A program made the position numbers and the translations under genes. A DNA stretch of 64,000 bases from Actinomadura viridilutea. Its GTDB lineage: Bacteria > Actinomycetota > Actinomycetes > Streptosporangiales > Streptosporangiaceae. The stretch covers positions 1 through 64,000 of the forward strand of contig PVNI01000016.1 of assembly GCA_003001795.1 (NCBI GenBank). Direction: 5' to 3'. Below the pieces are notes generated by a model. The model was given only the letters and a program-made list of their open reading frames with translations, was not told the origin of the DNA and searched no databases. Of the stretch, positions 17,696 through 25,759 are shown piece after piece; within the stretch, counting starts at the first letter, position 1; each line of letters opens with the position of its first letter.

Positions 17696-17739
17696 TTCTC
17701 TAAGGCTTTCTAGCGTCCACCGCAGAAAGCCTTAGAGAA
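17696..17739. terminator. Perfect 16-bp-stem hairpin (intergenic element, copy 1)
   Basis: TTCTCTAAGGCTTTCT (17696-17711) pairs perfectly with AGAAAGCCTTAGAGAA (17724-17739) across a 12-base loop. It lies between convergent genes and contains the stop codon of the WYL regulator, so it can terminate both. A diverged copy with a related loop is at 21256-21298 and a weaker one is at 22293-22322. Confidence 0.75.
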
Positions 17740-18712
17740 GCCGATCGGCTTGGTCTCGCCCGCCCGCCAGCGCCGCGAGGCGGCGGGCGAGCCGGGCGGC
17801 GGCCTCCCGCAGCTCCGGAGGGTCCAGCACCTCCGCCTCGAAGCCCAGCAGGGCCACGTGCACGGCGAGCCGCTCCAGGTCGTCGCCGCCGACCACGAGG
17901 ACGCACCGGCCGTCGCGGTCGTCGTCGACGCGTCCCACCTGGGGCGGCACCAGCTCCCGCACCCGGTCCGCCGGGGCGTGCACCCGTATCCGGGCCAGAT
18001 GCCGGTACGGCGCCTCGGCCACCGACCGCTGCACGTAGGCGACCGGGTCCGGATGCTCCCGCCTCCGGAAACGCCACGTCGTGGGCGCCACCTCGCGCAT
18101 CCGGTCGAGCCGGAACGTGCGCCAGTCCGCGCGGTCGACGTCCCAGGCCATCAGGTACCAGCGGCGGCTGGTCGCGACCATCCGCACCGGCTCCACCGTG
18201 CGCTCGCGCTCCTCGCCGTCCCGGCCGGTGTAGCGGAACCGCACCCGGACGGCGTCCCGGCACGCCCGCGCGAGCGTCACCAGCAGCTCCGCGTCGATCT
18301 CGACCCCGGGACCGAGGAGCGTCTCGGTGGCCCCGTGCACCGCCCGCACCTCGGCGCGCAGCCGCGGCGGCATCACCTGGTCCAGCTTCGCCAGCGCCCG
18401 CAGCGCCGCCTCGCCCGCGCCCGCGACCGTGCCCCCCGACGCCAGCCGCAGCGACACCGCCGTCGCGATCGCCTCCTCGTCGTCCAGGAGCAGCGGCGGC
18501 AGCCGGGTGCCCGCGCCGAGCCGGTAGCCGCCGCCGACGCCCGCCGTCGCGTGCACGGGGTACCCGAGCGCGCGCAGCCGCTCCACGTCGCGGCGCACCG
18601 AGCGGTCGGTGACGCCCAGCTCCGCGGCGAGCTCGGCGGCGGTCCAGGACGGCCGGCGCTGCAGCAGCGCCAGCAGCCGCAGCACCCGCTCGGTCGTCCC
18701 CTCCGCGCTCAC
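17732..18712 (-). CDS. WYL-domain transcriptional regulator (YafY/DeoR-like)
   Basis: 326 residues: an N-terminal helix-turn-helix (TAAELAAELGVTDRSVRRDVERLRALG), then the WYL ligand-sensing domain (about residues 140-225, ending RRWYLMAWDVDRADWRTFRLDRM) and the C-terminal WCX extension. GTG 18712 is chosen because it begins just before the helix-turn-helix. It is divergent from the DinB gene with a 23-bp inverted repeat between them, and probably controls the DinB/VOC pair and itself. Confidence 0.9.
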   Translation of the reverse strand: MSAEGTTERVLRLLALLQRRPSWTAAELAAELGVTDRSVRRDVERLRALGYPVHATAGVGGGYRLGAGTRLPPLLLDDEEAIATAVSLRLASGGTVAGAGEAALRALAKLDQVMPPRLRAEVRAVHGATETLLGPGVEIDAELLVTLARACRDAVRVRFRYTGRDGEERERTVEPVRMVATSRRWYLMAWDVDRADWRTFRLDRMREVAPTTWRFRRREHPDPVAYVQRSVAEAPYRHLARIRVHAPADRVRELVPPQVGRVDDDRDGRCVLVVGGDDLERLAVHVALLGFEAEVLDPPELREAAARLARRLAALAGGRDQADRLL

Positions 18713-18731
18713 CCGCCCATCGTCCCACGCA

Positions 18732-18754
18732 TCGCGGAAGGTACCTGTCCGCGA
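18732..18754. promoter_or_regulatory. Candidate WYL-regulator operator
   Basis: TCGCGGA (18732-18738) and TCCGCGA (18748-18754) form a perfect inverted repeat whose centre contains a second palindrome, AGGTACCT. It lies 20 bp from both divergent starts, the expected place for the WYL regulator to bind. Confidence 0.55.
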
Positions 18755-18773
18755 TAGGCGAGAGGCTGGGGCC

Positions 18774-19358
18774 ATGACCGACCTGAATTGGAACCGCGTC
18801 CTCCGCGAGCAGTTCACCTTCCATTGGGCCCGTCAGCTGCGCGACCGCCTCGACGGGCTCACCGACGACGAGTACTTCTGGGAGCCGGTGCCCGGCTGCT
18901 GGAGCCTGCGCCCGCGCGGCACCAGCACCGCGCCGATGCAGTCCGGAGCCGGCGACCTGATCATCGAGTTCGCGATGCCGCAGCCCGACCCGGCGCCGTT
19001 CACGACGATCGCCTGGCGGCTCGGGCACGTGATCGTCGGCATCCTCGCGATGCGCAACGCCATGCACTTCGGTCGCGCGCCGGTCGACTACGACTCCTTC
19101 GAATACGCCCCGACCGCGGCCGAGGCGCTCAAGCAGCTCGACACGGAGCTCGCCGCATGGCTGGCCGGGGTCGAGTCCCTCGGCGACGCCGACTTCGCCC
19201 GCCCGTGCGGAGAGGCGGAGGGGCCGTTCGCCGACCGTCCCATGGCGGACCTGGTGCAGCACATCAACCGCGAACTCATCCACCACCTGGCCGAGGTGTG
19301 CCTGCTGCGCGACCTCTACCTGCACAGCCGCTCGCAGTCCGTTCGAGAGGGGAGCTGA
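18774..19358 (+). CDS. DinB-family metal-dependent protein
   Basis: 194 residues of four-helix-bundle type. The N-terminal half has LDGLTDDEYFWEPVPGCWSL, then a conserved His in WRLGHVIVGIL, and the C-terminal HINRELIHHLAEVCLLRDLY supplies the other likely metal ligands. DinB-like proteins include mycothiol- or bacillithiol-dependent transferases. ATG 18774. It is cotranscribed with the VOC gene (two-base gap) and divergent from the WYL regulator. Confidence 0.88.
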   Translation: MTDLNWNRVLREQFTFHWARQLRDRLDGLTDDEYFWEPVPGCWSLRPRGTSTAPMQSGAGDLIIEFAMPQPDPAPFTTIAWRLGHVIVGILAMRNAMHFGRAPVDYDSFEYAPTAAEALKQLDTELAAWLAGVESLGDADFARPCGEAEGPFADRPMADLVQHINRELIHHLAEVCLLRDLYLHSRSQSVREGS

Positions 19359-19359
19359 C

Positions 19360-19797
19360 GTGGCGCGCGACGTCCAGATCACCATCGACTGCGCCGACCC
19401 GGCCAAGCTGGCGGCCTTCTGGGCCGAGGCCCTCGGGTACCGGCTGCAGGACCCTCCCGCGGGCTTCGACTCCTGGGACCAGGCGCTGGAGGCCATGGGC
19501 GTGCCACTCGAGCGCCGCAACGACGCGTCGGCGCTGGTCGACCCCGAGGGCCGAGGGCCGCGGCTGTTCTTCCAGCGGGTGCCTGAGGGCAAGCAGGTCA
19601 AGAACCGCGTGCACCTCGATGTGCGCGCGGCGCCCGGGCTTCAGGGGGAGGCGCGGATGGCGGCCTTGGAGGCGGAGGCCGACCGGCTCGTCTCCCACGG
19701 CGCCACCCGGGTCCGGCGCCACGAGCCCGTTCCCCCGCTGGAGGCCGGCCACATCGTGATGGCCGATCCGGAGGGCAACGAGTTCTGCCTTGACTGA
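19360..19797 (+). CDS. VOC (glyoxalase/bleomycin-resistance) superfamily protein
   Basis: 145 residues with two beta-alpha-beta-beta-beta modules: VQITIDCADPAKLAAFWAEALGY, FFQRVPEGKQVKNRVHLDV and the terminal IVMADPEGNEFCLD signature. GTG 19360 directly follows the DinB stop and is preceded by GAGAGGGGAG. Probably a small-molecule binding or detoxification enzyme in the WYL-controlled unit; substrate unknown. Confidence 0.9.
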   Translation: MARDVQITIDCADPAKLAAFWAEALGYRLQDPPAGFDSWDQALEAMGVPLERRNDASALVDPEGRGPRLFFQRVPEGKQVKNRVHLDVRAAPGLQGEARMAALEAEADRLVSHGATRVRRHEPVPPLEAGHIVMADPEGNEFCLD

Positions 19798-19815
19798 CCG
19801 GCGCCTGCCCGAGGT

Positions 19816-21063
19816 TCAGGACGGCGCTTCGATCAGGGCGCGAATGGCGTCGCGGTCATAGGGCAGCCCGACCTGTTCGAAGGCCATGTGAGCGCCGAAG
19901 TACTCCGATCCCCAGAGGTCCTCGTTCTCGACCAGCGCGCGCAGGTAGGTGCGCTGCGCGTCGGTGAGGCCGGTGGGAGGTGTCGGCGGGTCGCCGGGGT
20001 CGGGGAAGGCGGCGGCGAGCAGGCGCCCCCAGTCCCAGCGGTAACAGGCGTCATTGGTCATCTGGGCGATGGCGACGGCCGTGGGCAGGAGCTGCTCGAA
20101 GTCGGTGGCGCGGTGCAGCACCGCGTCCACCAGGGTGAATCGCACGTGCGCGGGGAACTGCGGAGGTCGGTGGGTGAACCACGCGTCGGCCTCTGCGGGA
20201 CGGCGCAGCGCGGTCAGCAGCTCTTCGAAGGCGGCCGGGTCGCGGGCCAGCGCGGGGGCGAGGGCGGCACAGGCGCGCACCGCGGGATCCGGGTCGGCGA
20301 GGAACTCGCGCGGCGCCGCTCCAAGGTCTCCCAGCGAGAGGACGAGTGCGGCGCGCTCGTCCCGGTGAGGGGCGCGCCGCGCGACGTGCTCGACCTTCGC
20401 GGCAACCGCGTCGCGGCGGTGTTCCAGACCGGGCAGGGCCGACAGCCATGCCGCCGCGTTGGCCGCGCCGGCCCGCACCCGCGGGTCCTCGTCGTCGAGG
20501 GCGGCCTCGACCGGCGGCAGCAGCGCCGGGGCCGTCGACCGGATCTCCAGCACCACCCGCGCGATGACCGCGTCCCACGCGGCGGTGGCGGCCTTCCGAT
20601 CGACTTCTTGGCCCTCTTCCTCGTCGTCGCCCTCTTCGGCCGCGGGGTTCTCGTCCCCGAGGAGGGATTTGTAGGTCTTCTGGATCAACTTCTCGGGGAC
20701 GCCGGGCGGGCGGGCCATCGCGTTGAGCTTTTCATCGTCGATATCGGGGTGGCCCGCCGTCGCGACGCTGTCGAGAAAGTCCAGCAAGGCGGCCCGCAGC
20801 GGTCTCCCGTCCTCGTCGATCGGTTCGGCGGTCGCCGGGTCCGCCAGCAGCCCGGCCACCACCAGCGCCGCGGGGACCGTCGCCGTCCAGGGCGTCCCCT
20901 GGTGGATCACCGCGAACTCCAGGTGCTCGAGCGCCTCGCTCCGTGCGGCGGCGTCTCCGTCGGTCAAGGCCCGCAGGTGATCCGGCGTGTCCACCGCCGC
21001 GCCGTAGGCGTGGAACACACGCGTCCAGTCGACGTCGGCGACGGCCTCCCAGCCGATGGTCAT
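19816..21063 (-). CDS. HEAT-repeat protein
   Basis: 415 residues, almost wholly alpha-helical repeats (for example PALLPPVEAALDDEDPRVRA, GAANAAAWLSALPG, DPDPAVRACAALAPALARDP), typical of HEAT-repeat scaffolds. An acidic insertion (EEGDDEEEGQE) lies near residue 155. The ATG at 21063 is preferred over an upstream TTG. Such proteins occur as stand-alone SMI1/immunity-like or interaction scaffolds in actinomycetes; no specific role can be read here. Confidence 0.82.
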   Translation of the reverse strand: MTIGWEAVADVDWTRVFHAYGAAVDTPDHLRALTDGDAAARSEALEHLEFAVIHQGTPWTATVPAALVVAGLLADPATAEPIDEDGRPLRAALLDFLDSVATAGHPDIDDEKLNAMARPPGVPEKLIQKTYKSLLGDENPAAEEGDDEEEGQEVDRKAATAAWDAVIARVVLEIRSTAPALLPPVEAALDDEDPRVRAGAANAAAWLSALPGLEHRRDAVAAKVEHVARRAPHRDERAALVLSLGDLGAAPREFLADPDPAVRACAALAPALARDPAAFEELLTALRRPAEADAWFTHRPPQFPAHVRFTLVDAVLHRATDFEQLLPTAVAIAQMTNDACYRWDWGRLLAAAFPDPGDPPTPPTGLTDAQRTYLRALVENEDLWGSEYFGAHMAFEQVGLPYDRDAIRALIEAPS

Positions 21064-21255
21064 CTCCGGTCGCGCTCCCCCGATCAGGATCAACAGGTCC
21101 GTGCGGAACCAGGGAGCGTATCGGAAGCATGATCGGTTTCGGTGTGCGCTTCTCGGCTTGGTCCGGCCTCACCGCCGAACGCGTCACCGGGTCCGGGCAT
21201 GGCGGGGGAGGGCTTCAGCGGCTGGGCGGCGTGCGGCTCGTCCCCCGGTCACCTC

Positions 21256-21298
21256 TTTCTAAGGCTCTCTAGTGTTCGCCGCAGAATGCCTTAGAGAA
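21256..21298. repeat. Hairpin element, copy 2 (diverged)
   Basis: TTTCTAAGGCTCTCT and AGAATGCCTTAGAGAA flank the loop AGTGTTCGCCGC, matching the copy at 17696 in both arms and in 9 of 12 loop bases. It is in the 21064-21453 gap with no adjacent stop codon on either side. Apart from this and the palindrome at 21357 I see nothing else in the gap. Confidence 0.6.
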
Positions 21299-21356
21299 GG
21301 CGATCGAGCGCCGTGGCATGCGCGGCGTTCGGTCTGTCGGCCGATTCGGCCGCGGA

Positions 21357-21373
21357 CTAGAATCATTTTCTAG
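21357..21373. promoter_or_regulatory. Inverted repeat upstream of thioesterase gene
   Basis: CTAGAA-TCATT-TTCTAG is a perfect 6-5-6 inverted repeat 80 bp before the thioesterase start in an AT-richer patch. Likely an operator; regulator unknown. Confidence 0.45.
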
Positions 21374-21453
21374 AGCGGTCATCGGGGAACGCGGGACGCC
21401 CCGCCGGTGGTCGCACGCCGAGCCGGTTGAAGAGCGAGCGAACGGAGCGCCGA

Positions 21454-22272
21454 GTGAAGGACTTCAGCGCGGCCACGGCGGTGCGGCCGCGGAACGAGGC
21501 GGACGGGGAGTTCGACGCCGAGCTGGACGCGCAGTGGAGCGTCGGCGGCAAGCTGCACGGCGGATACGTGCTGGCGATCATGGCCCGGGCCGCCGCCCGC
21601 GTCTGCACCCCCGAGCATCCGCACCCGACCGCCGTGAGCGCCGCGTTCGTGGCGCCGCCCGAGCCGGGCCCGGTCGCGATCCGCGTCGAGACGCTGCGGG
21701 AAGGACGCACCGTCTCCCAGCTGCGCGTGCGGATGACGCAGGACGACCGGCCGATGGTCGAGGCGCTGATCTCCCAGGGACGGCTGGACGACGCCGACCC
21801 GTGGTGGTCGGGCCCCGCGCCCGTCGAACTCCCCGACCGGCAGGACTGCGTCCGCGTGCCGAAGGAGGCGCCGGGGGCGGGCTTCACCGTGTCGTTGATG
21901 GACGTCGTCGAGGAGCACCTCGACCCCGACGTGCTGGGATTCGCGTCGGGAACGCCGTCCCGCCGGGGGCTGGTCCAGGGCTGGCAGCGGCTGGCCGACG
22001 GCTCCGACTGGGACCCCCTCAGCCTGCTCGTGGCGCTGGACATGGTGCCGCCGGCCTCGTTCGACCTGGGGCTGTCGGGGTGGGCGCCCACCATCCAGCT
22101 CACCGCCTACATCCGGCGTCTGCCCGCCCCGGGCCCCGTCCGGGTGCGCATGCAGGCGACCGACGTCGGCGGCCAACGCATGAACGAGGTCGTCGACGTG
22201 TGGGACGGCAAGGGCCGACTCGTGGCGCAGGGCACGCAGCTCGCCGCGGTGCGCACCCCCGACGCGTCCTGA
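21454..22272 (+). CDS. Acyl-CoA thioesterase family protein (TesB-like double hotdog)
   Basis: 272 residues with two hotdog halves: WSVGGKLHGGYVLAIMARAA near residue 38 and the second half from about residue 150 (SFDLGLSGWAPTIQLTAYIRRLP). The GKLHGGY pattern is that of the 4HBT_3 thioesterases. GTG 21454 has GGAG six bases upstream. It stands alone, behind a CTAGAA/TTCTAG inverted repeat. Confidence 0.88.
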   Translation: MKDFSAATAVRPRNEADGEFDAELDAQWSVGGKLHGGYVLAIMARAAARVCTPEHPHPTAVSAAFVAPPEPGPVAIRVETLREGRTVSQLRVRMTQDDRPMVEALISQGRLDDADPWWSGPAPVELPDRQDCVRVPKEAPGAGFTVSLMDVVEEHLDPDVLGFASGTPSRRGLVQGWQRLADGSDWDPLSLLVALDMVPPASFDLGLSGWAPTIQLTAYIRRLPAPGPVRVRMQATDVGGQRMNEVVDVWDGKGRLVAQGTQLAAVRTPDAS

Positions 22273-22292
22273 TCCTCGGGTTCTCTACACGG

Positions 22293-22322
22293 TTCTAGGG
22301 CCGACGCTAGAAAGCCCTCGAA
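22293..22322. terminator. Hairpin between convergent thioesterase and MauE-like genes (copy 3, weak)
   Basis: TTCTAGGGC (22293-22301) can pair with GCCCTCGAA (22314-22322), eight of nine positions. The loop includes CTAGAAAG, which resembles the arm of the 17696 hairpin. Like copy 1 it contains the stop codon of the minus-strand gene. Confidence 0.5.
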
Positions 22323-23191
22323 CACGCCAGAGCCGCGTCGGCGGGCTCGGCCTCCTTCGGGGCCGTCCGCGCCGACTCGACCTCGACCAGCGCCGACCGG
22401 ACGGTGCGGTCCCGCGCGCCCGTGGAGACGGCGAACACGGCCTCCATCTCCCGGCCGTCCAGACGGGCCGGGAAGACCAGGAACCGCCAGCAGCCCTCCC
22501 GCCAGACGTCCAGCGGCGCCGCGCTGACGATGGCGTTCTCCCGACGCAGCCAGGCCTCGCTGCGGCGCAGCGTCCGCAGCGTCTCCTCCAGCGGAACGCG
22601 GCGGCGCTCGCACGGCGTCTCCGCGGGGGAGCGCAGCCGCAGCCGCTCCAGCAGCGCCGGCAGCTCGGGGGACAGCGCGGCGAACAGCGTCAGCTCCGCC
22701 GCGAGCACCAGGCCCGCGGGCGCGGCGATGCCGCGCAGCACGTCCAGGCCGGCCTGCGGGGCGTCCAGGGCGACGACGGCGGCGAGGGTGCACAGGCCCG
22801 CCCGCAGCACGCCGCGCCGCCCCACGGGCTCGCCGCTCAGGCCGCCGAAACAGCCGCAGCCCCGCTCGTCGCCGCGTGCGCGCAGCTCGGCGACCACCCA
22901 GGTGGCGGCGCCGAACGTCACCACGGCGGCCAGCCGGACCGCCGGATGCGGGGACAGCAGCAGGGCCAGCCCGAGGCCGCCCTCGAAGACCCCGAGCCCG
23001 AGGGCGGCCTGGCGGTTGTTCCGCGGCCAGAGCGTCCGGCTCGCCCGGTCGTCGGGTGCGGCGGCCACCGCGACGCCGCCGGAGCGGCCGGACGCGGCGG
23101 ACGCCGGCCGCACGGTCAGCTTCGCCAGGCTCGCCGTCAGCAGCACCAGCGTGAGCAGCAGCACCTGCGTGTTCTCGACGACGTGCACCAT
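22307..23191 (-). CDS. MauE/DoxX-like redox-associated membrane protein
   Basis: 294 residues. The first 170 hold four to five hydrophobic helices with a conserved CGCFGG motif after the third (ERGCGCFGGL), typical of MauE-type proteins that supply disulfide chemistry or reduced thiol partners. The C-terminal 120 residues are soluble (RRSEAWLRRENAIVS). The start at 23191 is four bases from the end of the upstream RlpA-like gene, so the two are an operon and may serve secreted cysteine-rich products. Confidence 0.82.
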   Translation of the reverse strand: MVHVVENTQVLLLTLVLLTASLAKLTVRPASAASGRSGGVAVAAAPDDRASRTLWPRNNRQAALGLGVFEGGLGLALLLSPHPAVRLAAVVTFGAATWVVAELRARGDERGCGCFGGLSGEPVGRRGVLRAGLCTLAAVVALDAPQAGLDVLRGIAAPAGLVLAAELTLFAALSPELPALLERLRLRSPAETPCERRRVPLEETLRTLRRSEAWLRRENAIVSAAPLDVWREGCWRFLVFPARLDGREMEAVFAVSTGARDRTVRSALVEVESARTAPKEAEPADAALACSRAF

Positions 23192-23194
23192 CGT

Positions 23195-24177
23195 TCACCC
23201 CTCCACGCCGGGCGCGGCGGCGCCGCGGACCGGTGCGGACGCGTGGCGCACGGTCGCGTTGAAGCACCCGGCCTCCAGGTCGCCGCCGAGCCCGACGAAA
23301 CCGACCGGCGCGAGCTCGACGAGGCGTCCGCGCGGCGACGGGCCGCAGATCACGCAGCGGTCGCAGTACCGGGCCGCGACGCACCCGCACTCGGTCACGG
23401 CGAAGGTGGCGACGCGGCGGGTGCAGTCGTTGCGGACGGTCAGCTCGCTGCCCAGCGAGACGTACGGCAGCGGCGTGCATCCGCCCACCGTTTCCGGGCA
23501 GCCGCCCGCGTCGCCCTCCGGGTCGACGGCGGGGTAGGCGAGCCCGGCGTCCGCCGACTCCCCCGCGCCGAACCAGGTCGCCGTTCCGTGCAGCTCGTCC
23601 GGCACGGGCGCGGACGCCTCGGGGACGGGCGGCCGGTCGGCCCGGTGGGCGGGCTGCGCGCTGCCCGGGGAGAACGCGTGCGGGCCTCCGGGGAGCGGAC
23701 GCACAGGACGTCGATCAGGTGGCCGGGCTCCAGCCGGGGATGGCGCACCAGCACCCGGCCGAGGACGTGCGGCGGGATCACCACATGGGCCCGGCCGCGA
23801 TGCGGGCCCATGTCCACCTCCACGGCGTCCCGGCGGCACGTCAGGATCGTTCCGGTCACCCGGAGGATGTCGACCCAGATCCGGTCGGCGCCGAGGCCGT
23901 CGGCCGCCGGCCGGACGACGGCGTGGCGGCCCGGCCGCAGCGCCTCGGGGTCCTCGCGTCCGGCGCGCCGCACCGAGGTCGCCGGCGTCATCGGCACGCG
24001 CACCTCGCCGCCGTCCGCGTCCAGCACGAGCAGGTGCGGGCTGGCGTCCAGGACGGTGCCGGCCACGGCGCGCAGCGGACCGCCGCCGGACGGTGCGGCG
24101 ACCTCGCCTGGGGACGCGCCCAGCACGGCGTCGCGGTGGCGGCGGCGCCGGGCGGCACGGCGGTGGGACGGGGACAT
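23195..24177 (-). pseudogene. RlpA/expansin-like (double-psi beta-barrel) protein, split by a frameshift
   Basis: The N-terminal part reads from ATG 24177 (basic start, then a beta-rich domain with VVRPAADGLGADRIWVDIL and HPRLEPGHLIDVLCVRSP). The C-terminal part lies in the -1 frame: GGPHAFSPGS, then HGTATWFGAGES and a cysteine-rich barrel with ECGCVAARYC and CVICGP, ending just before the MauE-like gene. The frames join cleanly at the GGGG run (plus-strand 23690-23693). This looks like a one-base deletion, a sequencing error or programmed slippage. RlpA-like domains act on or bind cell wall. A separately initiated second gene cannot be excluded. Confidence 0.62.
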
Positions 24178-24471
24178 GCGGCACTCCGACAACGATCGTG
24201 GGCGACGGCCGTCGCGGTACGGAACGGCGAGTCAAGCGTCACGCACCGCGATCCGACTGTCGACGGATTTGTCACGACACGTCGCTGAGGGGTTGTGATT
24301 TGTCACTCTGGAGGGGAGAATCACACCCCAGGTTGACCCGAATATGCCGTTTTTGTGGGACCGGAATTACGATCTTCGTGCGATCGTCGAGAGCATCGGG
24401 GGTTTCCCCGATCAAGATCCCTCAATGGTACGGCTCGGCTGACACCCTCCAACCCCTGGTTCGGTGGCGAT

Positions 24472-24993
24472 GTGAACGCAACGCGGCACGAGGAGTTCCG
24501 CGAATACGTCGCGGCGCGCGGGCCCGTCCTGCTGCGCATGGCGATGCAGCTGACCGGCGAACGCGCCGAGGCCGAGGACCTGCTGCAGGCCGCGTTGGCC
24601 AAGACGTACCTGGCCTGGGACCGCATCAACGACCGGTCCGCCGTCGACGGCTACGTGCGCCGCGCCATGGTCAACACGCAGATCTCCTGGTGGCGGCGCC
24701 GCAAGCTGGAGGTCTACCCGACCGACGAGCTGCCCGACCGGCCCGTGGACGACCACAGCCAGCGCAGCGAGCTGCACGACGCCCTGGGGCGCGCCCTGGA
24801 GCGCCTGCCCGCCCGCCAGCGCCTGGCGGTCATGCTCCGCTACTACGAGGACATGTCCGAGAACGAGATCGCCGAAGTGCTCGGCGTCAGCGTTGGAACG
24901 GTCAAGAGCACCGTTTCCCGCGCCATGGCCAAGCTCCGCGACGACGCGGGCCTCGGCGACCAGTTCCCCGGCATTCCCTCGTCCGACTATTGA
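24472..24993 (+). CDS. SigE-family RNA polymerase sigma-70 factor
   Basis: 173 residues. Region 2 is near residues 10-75 (EEFREYVAARGPVLLRMAMQLTG, AEDLLQAALAKTYLAWDRI) and region 4 near 105-160 (LPARQRLAVMLRYYEDMSENEIAEVL, GVSVGTVKSTVSRAM). It belongs to the short SigE subgroup of actinobacterial ECF factors. GTG 24472 matches the family start. No anti-sigma gene follows. The 24178-24471 gap upstream contains a GTGA-TTTG-TCAC inverted repeat near 24296 but no confident promoter. Confidence 0.93.
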   Translation: MNATRHEEFREYVAARGPVLLRMAMQLTGERAEAEDLLQAALAKTYLAWDRINDRSAVDGYVRRAMVNTQISWWRRRKLEVYPTDELPDRPVDDHSQRSELHDALGRALERLPARQRLAVMLRYYEDMSENEIAEVLGVSVGTVKSTVSRAMAKLRDDAGLGDQFPGIPSSDY

Positions 24994-25321
24994 CGATCTT
25001 TACAGTGCGATCCGCGTCCCGGAAAACCGGACGTGCCGCGTTCCCGGCCGCCGCAAAGGCGCACAAAGCTCAGAAATCACATCTCCCTCACAAGAACCAG
25101 AGCGCCGGCGGGACCGCACCGCGCCCCGCTCGTCTCTCGCCGTCCGTGCCGCGCCGAGGGAGGGGGCCGCAGCGGACTCGGCGAACCGACGCCCCCGTCC
25201 GAGACGCCCGCGCCAGCTCCAGTCGTGCTCGGCAGCGACGGCCAGGAGAACCGAGCCGTCCGCCGGGCTCCCCCACGCCGTCTCCCTCACCTGACGACGA
25301 CGTGCCCGCCGAGCCGCTGCC

Positions 25322-25556
25322 CGCCACCGGCGCCGCCTGCGGGATCGACCTGGGCGTCGCCTCCCTGGTCACCACCAGCGACGGCGGCCGTGTCGCCAAC
25401 CCCCGCTACAGGAACGCGATCGCCGACCGTCTGGCGGACGCCCAGCGCGACCTGGCCCGCAAAAGGCGCGGCTCGGCGCGGCGGCGCAAGGCGGCCGCCC
25501 GCGTCGCCGCGCCGCATGCCAAGGTCCGACGCCGGCGCCTCGACCACGCGGGTTGA
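25322..25556 (+). pseudogene. TnpB (IS200/IS605 OrfB) fragment
   Basis: About 78 codons reading GIDLGVASLVTTSDGGRV, then ANPRYRNAIADRLADAQRDL and ARKRRGSARRRKAAARVA, ending RRRRLDHAG. This is the region around the first RuvC-like aspartate of TnpB (GxDxG). The rest of the protein is missing on both sides and no IS605 ends are seen. The remainder of the 24994-25759 gap holds no other recognisable gene. Confidence 0.72.
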
Positions 25557-25759
25557 GGCTGGGCGGCGGGCGCGATCCCCGTCGCCGCATCCAGGGGGGC
25601 GGGCAACGCCGCCGGGACGTCCCGCCGCAGCCGGTCTCGGCGGCCCGCGGACGCCGCCCCGACCTCCGGTGCACGAAAGAGGAATTCGTGACAAGTGGTG
25701 ACAATCACATCGGCACGCAAGAGAATCCGGTTCGAAGGCCGTCGAGCTGGAGGTGTGCC

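Noticed and set aside
24296..24307. GTGA-TTTG-TCAC as a definite operator for the SigE-type gene
   Set aside because: Only four-base arms; too short to support by itself.
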